DNA of 64,000 bases from Actinomycetota bacterium (GTDB lineage Bacteria; Actinomycetota; Rubrobacteria; Rubrobacterales; Rubrobacteraceae), in assembly GCA_902810695.1 (NCBI GenBank), contig CADDYV010000009.1, positions 1-64,000 on the forward strand. The letters are read 5' to 3'. Below the pieces are notes generated by a model. The model was not told the origin of the DNA. It saw nothing but the letters and a program-made list of their open reading frames with translations, and ran no database searches. This document shows, piece by piece, positions 59,024 to 64,000 of the stretch (position 1 is the stretch's first letter; each line of letters starts with the position of its first letter). A program made the translations under genes and the position numbers.

Positions 59024-60423
59024 CAGACCTCCCTGCCGCGGGTAGATGGGTCGGAAAGCGATTCTTCCCCTGGCCTGGTGGTGGGTGCGGGAGATTCCGC
59101 CGCAGCCAAATCCGGTGCTGAACTTGCCTCGATCAGTGTAAGCGTACGGGTCTCCGGTGCCCAGGCCACAGAGATGATCAGGCCCAACAGCAAAACGGCG
59201 GTTGCTATGAGCATCGTCGGGCCGATCCCGAGCGAATCAACGCTGGATGGCAGCAGAAATGTGCCGATTGCGGCCCCTACACGGCTGATCGCTGCGGCGA
59301 CCCCAACTCCCGAGGCGCGAATCTCGGTGGGGAACACCTCGCTCGGGTACACCGACTCCAGGTTGGCCGCCGCGGACATCACAAACGCGAAGAGGGCAAA
59401 GCAGGCCAGGATGACTCCCACGGGCGCCTTGGGCCAGACACCGAGGAACCCCATCAAGACCGTGAGCACGACAAAGGAGCCGATAAGGAGACGCCTCCTG
59501 GGCAGCATGTTCATGATTATCACGCCCACCGCCGCGCCAGCGAGCAGGAAAAGGTTGAGCACTATTTCACCCGTATTCCCGCTCAGGCCCAGAGCATCGA
59601 GCACCGTGGGCAGGAACGTGAAGAGCGCGAAGTAGGGGACAACCTGGCAGAACCAGAACAGTCCGGCGAACGCTGTTCGCTTTCGCATCCCACCTCCAAA
59701 GAGCCTGCGGTAGTTAGTCCTGTTGTTGGTCTCGGGGCTCAGATCCTCTACCTCGGCGTTGGGGTCAACGTACTCTCTGATAATGTCTCTTGCCTCCTCA
59801 ACACGTCCCTTGCCCAAAAGCCATCGCGGGGATTCCGGGGTGCCGATCCTCAGAAGCAGCACTACGAAGGCTGGTACGGCGCTGCTGGCAAGCATCCACC
59901 GCCAGGAATCGTGACCCAGGCCCTGAAGCGCATCGCCCACCAGATATGCGACCACGAAGCCTACGGTCCAGACTGCGTTCAGGCTCGCGAGCAGCGGTCC
60001 ACGCTGCCTGCGCGGCACGAACTCTGCCAGTAGCGCAGGGCCGATCGCGTAGTCGGCGCCAATAGCGATGCCCATTACCAGTCGCAGGATGAATAGCTGC
60101 CACGGCTCGTTTACGAAGAATTGCAGAATGGATCCAATAATGAACAGGATCAAGTCCGCCACGTACATCTTCTGCCGGCCCACGAGGTCGGTGACCCACC
60201 CGAAAACGATGCCCCCGATAAAGATCCCGATCAAAGCCGAAGCACCGATAAGACCGCTCCACAGCGGACCCAGGCCCAACTGCGGACCAAGCAGGGAAAG
60301 CGCAATCCCAATAATCCCGAGTATGTAGCCGTCGCAGAAGAACCCGCCTGTCGTGTAGGCGGTTACCCGCAGATGGAAGCCCTTGAGCGGTGCGTCATCG
60401 ATGCTCGTTGTTCGCATTGCCAT
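59023..60423 (-). CDS. MFS transporter (sugar porter-like)
   Basis: 466 aa from ATG 60423, with AGAGGGGATT upstream. About 12 membrane segments; WVTDLVGRQKMYVADLI is the loop 2-3 motif and TPESPRWLLGKGRVEEA the sugar porter motif after TM6. Similar in build to the protein at 3037-4443. First gene of a two-gene operon with the sarcosine-oxidase-like enzyme; divergent from the lacI-type regulator, which may control it. Confidence 0.88.
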   Translation of the reverse strand: MAMRTTSIDDAPLKGFHLRVTAYTTGGFFCDGYILGIIGIALSLLGPQLGLGPLWSGLIGASALIGIFIGGIVFGWVTDLVGRQKMYVADLILFIIGSILQFFVNEPWQLFILRLVMGIAIGADYAIGPALLAEFVPRRQRGPLLASLNAVWTVGFVVAYLVGDALQGLGHDSWRWMLASSAVPAFVVLLLRIGTPESPRWLLGKGRVEEARDIIREYVDPNAEVEDLSPETNNRTNYRRLFGGGMRKRTAFAGLFWFCQVVPYFALFTFLPTVLDALGLSGNTGEIVLNLFLLAGAAVGVIIMNMLPRRRLLIGSFVVLTVLMGFLGVWPKAPVGVILACFALFAFVMSAAANLESVYPSEVFPTEIRASGVGVAAAISRVGAAIGTFLLPSSVDSLGIGPTMLIATAVLLLGLIISVAWAPETRTLTLIEASSAPDLAAAESPAPTTRPGEESLSDPSTRGREV

Positions 60424-60502
60424 TTCCAATCCCCTCTCCCATTTACCCCGATGCGATCACACGGCATTATCCTCCGTCTTATGTTGCTCGTCTACCAGCC
60501 AC

Positions 60503-60529
60503 TTGACATAGCAGGGCATGACTTATAAC
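60503..60529 (+). promoter_or_regulatory. Candidate promoter of the LacI operon
   Basis: TTGACA (60503-60508) and TATAAC (60524-60529) are 15 bases apart. The same unusual spacing and -10 occur at 1428-1454. The operators start two bases after the -10. Confidence 0.5.
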
Positions 60530-60530
60530 G

Positions 60531-60563
60531 TATAGAAAAGGTTTTCAGAAAAGGTTTTCTATA
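60531..60563. promoter_or_regulatory. Tandem LacI-type operators
   Basis: AGAAAAGGTTTTC occurs twice back to back (60534-60546, 60547-60559); each holds GAAAA/TTTTC arms around a GG centre, one base from the common LacI GAAAACGTTTTC. TATAGAAAA and TTTTCTATA at the outer ends (60531-60539 and 60555-60563) make the whole block a larger dyad. Placed between the divergent regulator and MFS genes. Confidence 0.75.
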
Positions 60564-60574
60564 AGGCTCATAAC

Positions 60575-61666
60575 ATGGCGCGCAGGGTAAACATAAAGGA
60601 TGTGGCTCAGCGGGCGGGGGTTTCCATCTCCACGGTGTCGCGAGCACTCAATGACACGGACTATCCGGTCAAACCGGAGACCAGAAAAAGGGTGCTGGAG
60701 GCGGCGGGGGAGTTGGGGTTTAGACCCAATGATCTGGCGCGCGGGCTGCTCTCCAGCAAGAGCCGCACCATCGGTTTGATCATCCCGGATATTTCCAACC
60801 CTTACTATCCGGAGCTGTCGCTGGGCGTGGAGTCTACTGCTTCGGAGCATGGATACTCCGTCGTCTTCTGCAACACGGGCAGGAGCGCAGAGAAGCTGGA
60901 GCAGTATGTGGATGTTCTGCTCCAGAAGCGTGCTGACGGGATAATTCTGGCAGGTGGGGGTACGCAATCCAGGCAGGCCTCGCAGGTGCTCTCGGATTTC
61001 GATCTCGCGGTTGCGCTCGTTGGCAGACACAGCCTGCCGTTTCCCTCCGTGCAGATAGACAACCGTAAAGCGGCGAGAGAAGCAACCTCTCATCTGCTCG
61101 ACCTCGGCCATCAGAGGGTCGCGTTCATCAGTGGACCGCCCAACCTCACCAGCGTGCAGGACAGGCTTTTGGGCTACCACGAAGCCCTGCGGGAGCGTGG
61201 CATCGATCGGGATGACCGGCTCGTTCGCGAAGGAAACTTCGAGCCCCGCAGCGGTTATTCAGCGGCGATGGCTCTGCTGCAGGGCGAGCCGAGGCCGACG
61301 GCGATCTTCGCGGCCAACGACCGGATGGCTATAAGCGCGATATCCGCCGCGATCGACCTCGGGATGAGCGTACCAAAAGATCTCTCGGTGGTCGGCTTTG
61401 ACGATACCGTACTCGCCTCTCAGGTCCGTCCATCGCTCACGACCGTGGCGGTTCCGGCATACGAGATGGGAGTGTCGGTCATGAAGCTATTGCTCGACAC
61501 GCTCGCCGGTAAGGAGTGTCCACAAACGGTGTGGCTCTCAGCGGAGCTGGTAGTCCGCCAGTCAACAGGGCCGGTATCAGAGGAAGAGGAGCCAGAGATG
61601 CATGGCACAGAGAGAAGACAGATGAAAGCTAGAACGGATAACGAGAAAGGAGAAATACAGACGTGA
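60575..61666 (+). CDS. LacI-family transcriptional regulator
   Basis: 363 aa. [22 protein letters not shown] is the LacI helix-turn-helix, [26 protein letters not shown] the hinge and start of the periplasmic-binding-like ligand domain. AAGG lies eight bases before the ATG. It probably binds the tandem boxes directly upstream and answers to a sugar or purine-like ligand. The stop overlaps the creatininase start (GTGA). Confidence 0.92.
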   Translation: MARRVNIKDVAQRAGVSISTVSRALNDTDYPVKPETRKRVLEAAGELGFRPNDLARGLLSSKSRTIGLIIPDISNPYYPELSLGVESTASEHGYSVVFCNTGRSAEKLEQYVDVLLQKRADGIILAGGGTQSRQASQVLSDFDLAVALVGRHSLPFPSVQIDNRKAAREATSHLLDLGHQRVAFISGPPNLTSVQDRLLGYHEALRERGIDRDDRLVREGNFEPRSGYSAAMALLQGEPRPTAIFAANDRMAISAISAAIDLGMSVPKDLSVVGFDDTVLASQVRPSLTTVAVPAYEMGVSVMKLLLDTLAGKECPQTVWLSAELVVRQSTGPVSEEEEPEMHGTERRQMKARTDNEKGEIQT

Positions 61667-62562
61667 GCGACTACAGGGCAAACGGTGCAGGGCAGAGGCG
61701 CAAGCACAACCTCCTGACCATGTCCTTCGCGGAGGTAGAGGAACGTCTCAAAGAGGATGGTCAGGATATCGTGCTCGTCCCGCTGGGGAGCACCGAGAAG
61801 CACGGCGCGCATATCCCGCTCGGCACCGACAGCTACGTGACCATGGAGGTGGTCGAGCGAACGGCGGCTGCCGCCGACGTGATGTACACGCCGCTCGAAC
61901 CCTTCGGCTACTCACCGCATCACATGGGACGCCATCTTGAGGGGGCGGGCACCATAACGCTCGCCGCCGAGACCTACCGCCGGATAATGAACGACGTGGC
62001 GCGCAGCCTCATCTACCACGGCTTCAAGAAGATCATCTTCGTCAGCCACCACGGCTCCAATACCAAGCCCGTTGACGAGGTGATGCGCGCTCTGCGCTAC
62101 CGCACCGGGGCGTTTATCGCCTTCTACAAGACGCCTACCGAGCGGGAGGCGAGTGTGGTCCAGGATCTCTTCGAAAATCCTCCGGAGGAAACACCGGGGT
62201 GGCACTCCAGCGAGCTTGAGACCTCGTGCCTGATGGCCTGCGGTGACGGTCTGGTGGACATGGACCGGGCCATCGAAGACCGCGCTCACGCGCCAGCCTA
62301 CATGGGGAAGTCGTTCTCTAAGGTAGACGGTACAGCCACGGTCAAGTTCCAGGGCTCGGAGAATATCTGGGTGCCGATGGAGCATCACGAGTACTGCGAC
62401 ACGGCCGTAATCGGCAACCCGTTCCGCGCCACCAAGGAGAAGGGGCTGGCGATGTTCGAGCGGATGGCCCAGCATCTCGCCGACTTCGTGAGCGAGGCGC
62501 GTAACTTCAAGGTAGAGATCAAGCAGAGCGACTTCCCCGAGCGGGCCTACTACGAGGCGTAG
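61663..62562 (+). CDS. Creatininase-family amidohydrolase
   Basis: 299 aa from GTG 61663. GSTEKHGAHIPLGTDSYVTMEV, IFVSHHGSNTKPVDEV and the ELETSCLMACGDGLVDM segment are the metal and substrate motifs of the creatininase family, which hydrolyses cyclic or linear amides (creatinine, mycofactocin precursor, formamidopyrimidines). The mycofactocin context is missing here, and the MSOX-like enzyme across the divergent promoter (sarcosine is a creatinine breakdown product) makes a creatinine-like substrate conceivable but unproven. Confidence 0.85.
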   Translation: MSDYRANGAGQRRKHNLLTMSFAEVEERLKEDGQDIVLVPLGSTEKHGAHIPLGTDSYVTMEVVERTAAAADVMYTPLEPFGYSPHHMGRHLEGAGTITLAAETYRRIMNDVARSLIYHGFKKIIFVSHHGSNTKPVDEVMRALRYRTGAFIAFYKTPTEREASVVQDLFENPPEETPGWHSSELETSCLMACGDGLVDMDRAIEDRAHAPAYMGKSFSKVDGTATVKFQGSENIWVPMEHHEYCDTAVIGNPFRATKEKGLAMFERMAQHLADFVSEARNFKVEIKQSDFPERAYYEA

Positions 62563-62572
62563 GGACCGAAGT

Positions 62573-63238
62573 ATGAAGAGCGAAGCGTCTGTATCGAGCG
62601 GGATAGACCTAATAAGCAACGAGGCGGTGAGGATTGCTCGCGCCGAGCTGGTGCGTATATCCCACCGGGCGTACCAGCGCGGTCTCGTGGTGGGGGTGAG
62701 CGGCAACAACAGCATACGCGTGAGCGGTACTGATGCCTTCCTCATAAAGGCCACCGGATGCAACCAGGGCGATATGGAGACTTCGGATACGGTGCTGGTA
62801 GATCTCGAAGGCAACGTACTCGAGGAAGGCAAACGTCCTTCGAAGGAAGTGCGCTGGCACCTGGCGATCTACCGCCGGAATCCAGGGGTGGGAGGAATCG
62901 TGCACGTTCACCCTCCCTACGCTACCGCGTGGGCCGTGGCCAACCGTACACCACCTTTGGTTCACACAGCCTCCCGCGGCGTGTTGCAGAAGATCGCGCT
63001 GGTCGAGCTCGCTCCCTCCGGCTCTGAGGAGCTTGCGAACATGATCGCCGGAGCATTCTCCGATGAGGGCCTGCGCGTGGCGCTGATGCGGGAGCACGGT
63101 ATCGTCGCCGTGGGGCCGAGCTTGCGGGAGGCCTATTACCGCGCCGAGTACCTGGAAGACACCGCCAAGGTCGCGCTCCTGGCGGCTCAGGTACAGGCGC
63201 TCGGACCGGACGGCGGCGTCACGCTCGCGGGTTCGTAA
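62573..63238 (+). CDS. Class II aldolase/adducin-family protein
   Basis: 221 aa. VVGVSGNNSIRV, HVHPPYATAW (zinc His pair) and MREHGIVAVG (third His) match L-fuculose- and L-ribulose-phosphate aldolases/epimerases. The exact sugar phosphate or hydroxy-keto acid cannot be read from the sequence. Ten bases after the creatininase gene, so part of the same transcript under the LacI regulator. Confidence 0.87.
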   Translation: MKSEASVSSGIDLISNEAVRIARAELVRISHRAYQRGLVVGVSGNNSIRVSGTDAFLIKATGCNQGDMETSDTVLVDLEGNVLEEGKRPSKEVRWHLAIYRRNPGVGGIVHVHPPYATAWAVANRTPPLVHTASRGVLQKIALVELAPSGSEELANMIAGAFSDEGLRVALMREHGIVAVGPSLREAYYRAEYLEDTAKVALLAAQVQALGPDGGVTLAGS

Positions 63239-63261
63239 GAAAACTTTGGAGCGGAGCCAAC

Positions 63262-64000
63262 ATGGAACCGCCTAGCATCGCCATACTCGCCACCCTCGAC
63301 ACCAAGTCGGGAGAGGCTGCCTGCCTCAAGCGGAGTATCGAGGACCGCGGCAGGCTGGCAACGGTCTTTGACGTGGGCTTCGGTAAGAGTTCGCCTGGAT
63401 TAGCTTCGGTTGGTGCTGAAGAGGTGGCCAGCAGCGGCGGCTCAACCGTGGCCCGGCTGCGATCTGCGTACCGGCGAGATCTCGCGATGAAGACTATGGG
63501 AGAAGGTGCCGGCAAGCTGCTCAGAGCGCGACACGAAGCCGGGATGCTTGCCGGTGTGATCGGTGTGGGGGGCAACCAGGGTACGGCCATAGCCTCGATC
63601 GCGATGCGAATGCTACCGATAGGGATGCCCAAGCTGATCGTCTCCACCGTGGCGTCCGGAAACGTGCGCAAGTACGTAGGTGATTGCGACATAGCGATGC
63701 TGTTTTCGGTTGGCGATCTCCTGGGCGGGCCGAACCCCGTGACTAAAAGGGTGCTCGCCAAAGCAGCAGCCGCCATCGTGGGGATGGCAGAAGCAGAAGA
63801 GGAAATGAATGCCATCTCGCTACCCAGGTCTGTCGCCATTACCGCCTTCGGCAACACGCACCGGGCCGTGACTGCTGCCATGGAGCGCCTGAGGGAAGCG
63901 GGCCGCCGCGTCGTCCCGTTTCACGCCTCTGGCGCCTGTGGCTCGGCGATGGAACGGCTCGTGGAGGAGGGAGCCATAGAGGCGGTGCTAGATCTCACCA
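63262..64000 (+). CDS. Tm-1-like ATP-binding protein (UPF0261), 3' end outside the window
   Basis: The 246 visible codons begin MEPPSIAILATLDTKSGEA, followed by GVIGVGGNQGTAIASIAMRMLPIGMPKLIVSTVASG and a second AITAFGNTHRAV segment, the UPF0261/Tm-1-like family. In bacteria these proteins occur in catabolic operons, often beside a phosphoenolpyruvate-hydrolase-like gene, and have no settled function. GGAGCGG precedes the ATG. The frame is open to the window edge. Confidence 0.85.
   Translation, partial: MEPPSIAILATLDTKSGEAACLKRSIEDRGRLATVFDVGFGKSSPGLASVGAEEVASSGGSTVARLRSAYRRDLAMKTMGEGAGKLLRARHEAGMLAGVIGVGGNQGTAIASIAMRMLPIGMPKLIVSTVASGNVRKYVGDCDIAMLFSVGDLLGGPNPVTKRVLAKAAAAIVGMAEAEEEMNAISLPRSVAITAFGNTHRAVTAAMERLREAGRRVVPFHASGACGSAMERLVEEGAIEAVLDLT

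Noticed and set aside
1-64000. Mobile elements, CRISPR arrays, tRNA or rRNA genes
   Set aside because: No transposase or integrase motif, no regularly spaced repeats and no tRNA- or rRNA-like sequence was recognised.

Overview
The window is high-GC, densely packed bacterial DNA with co-directional, often overlapping genes, many GTG/TTG starts and some leaderless regulator genes. The [NiFe]-hydrogenase in the middle is of the actinobacterial high-affinity type (group 1h), and no sporulation, phage or plasmid genes are present. I infer an actinobacterial chromosome, possibly Rubrobacter-like; this rests on gene content and base composition, not on a search. No rRNA, tRNA, insertion sequence or CRISPR array was seen.

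Layout. (1) 1-8254: a hydroxy-acid or sugar-acid catabolic region: partial beta-hydroxyacid dehydrogenase (-), a decayed gene remnant, a FadR-type GntR regulator, three MFS transporters, a sugar-type SDR epimerase/dehydrogenase and a LarA-family nickel racemase/epimerase. (2) 8271-16921: amide and acyl-amino-acid scavenging: N-acyl-D-amino-acid deacylase, M20 peptidase, a DUF3311 plus Na+/solute symporter pair, a collapsed amidohydrolase pseudogene, a penicillin-acylase family enzyme and an amidase. (3) 16928-33207: a complete high-affinity hydrogenase locus: hypA-hypB, then a promoter and a roughly 220-nt structured leader, the small and large subunits, a NifU/Rieske-like fusion, several hydrogenase-associated hypotheticals, the maturation protease, hypF-hypC-hypC2-hypD-hypE, a cupin, a leftover of a second hypE 3' end, an ABM-fold protein, a double-SIS protein and a convergent glutaredoxin.

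(4) 33320-40046: regulators and miscellaneous genes: leaderless GntR, XRE-like proteins, a bidirectional terminator, a methyltransferase, DUF1648, TerC and an Nramp-like transporter. (5) 40248-43955 (-): a three-gene 2-oxoacid:ferredoxin oxidoreductase operon. Its alpha subunit carries the YPIRP and GNRALDD signatures that I recall from Moorella oxalate oxidoreductase, and its gammadelta-alpha-beta gene order matches as well. I consider this the most interesting item: an oxalate-oxidising, ferredoxin-reducing enzyme with a PdhR/LldR-like double operator on its promoter. (6) 44176-52175: coiled-coil protein, universal stress protein, glycerate 2-kinase, glycolate oxidase glcDEF and a malyl-CoA-lyase-like enzyme, which together with (5) form a C2/C3 hydroxy- and oxo-acid module. 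(7) 52291-57729: IclR regulator co-transcribed with an OpuC-type betaine ABC transporter, then a nitrilase-family amidase. (8) 57893-64000: an MFS/sarcosine-oxidase-like operon divergent from a LacI-creatininase-class II aldolase-Tm-1-like operon, with tandem LacI-type operators between them; the last gene is cut by the window end.

Overall the region looks like a survival toolkit: trace H2 oxidation plus scavenging of small organic acids, amides and methylated amines.
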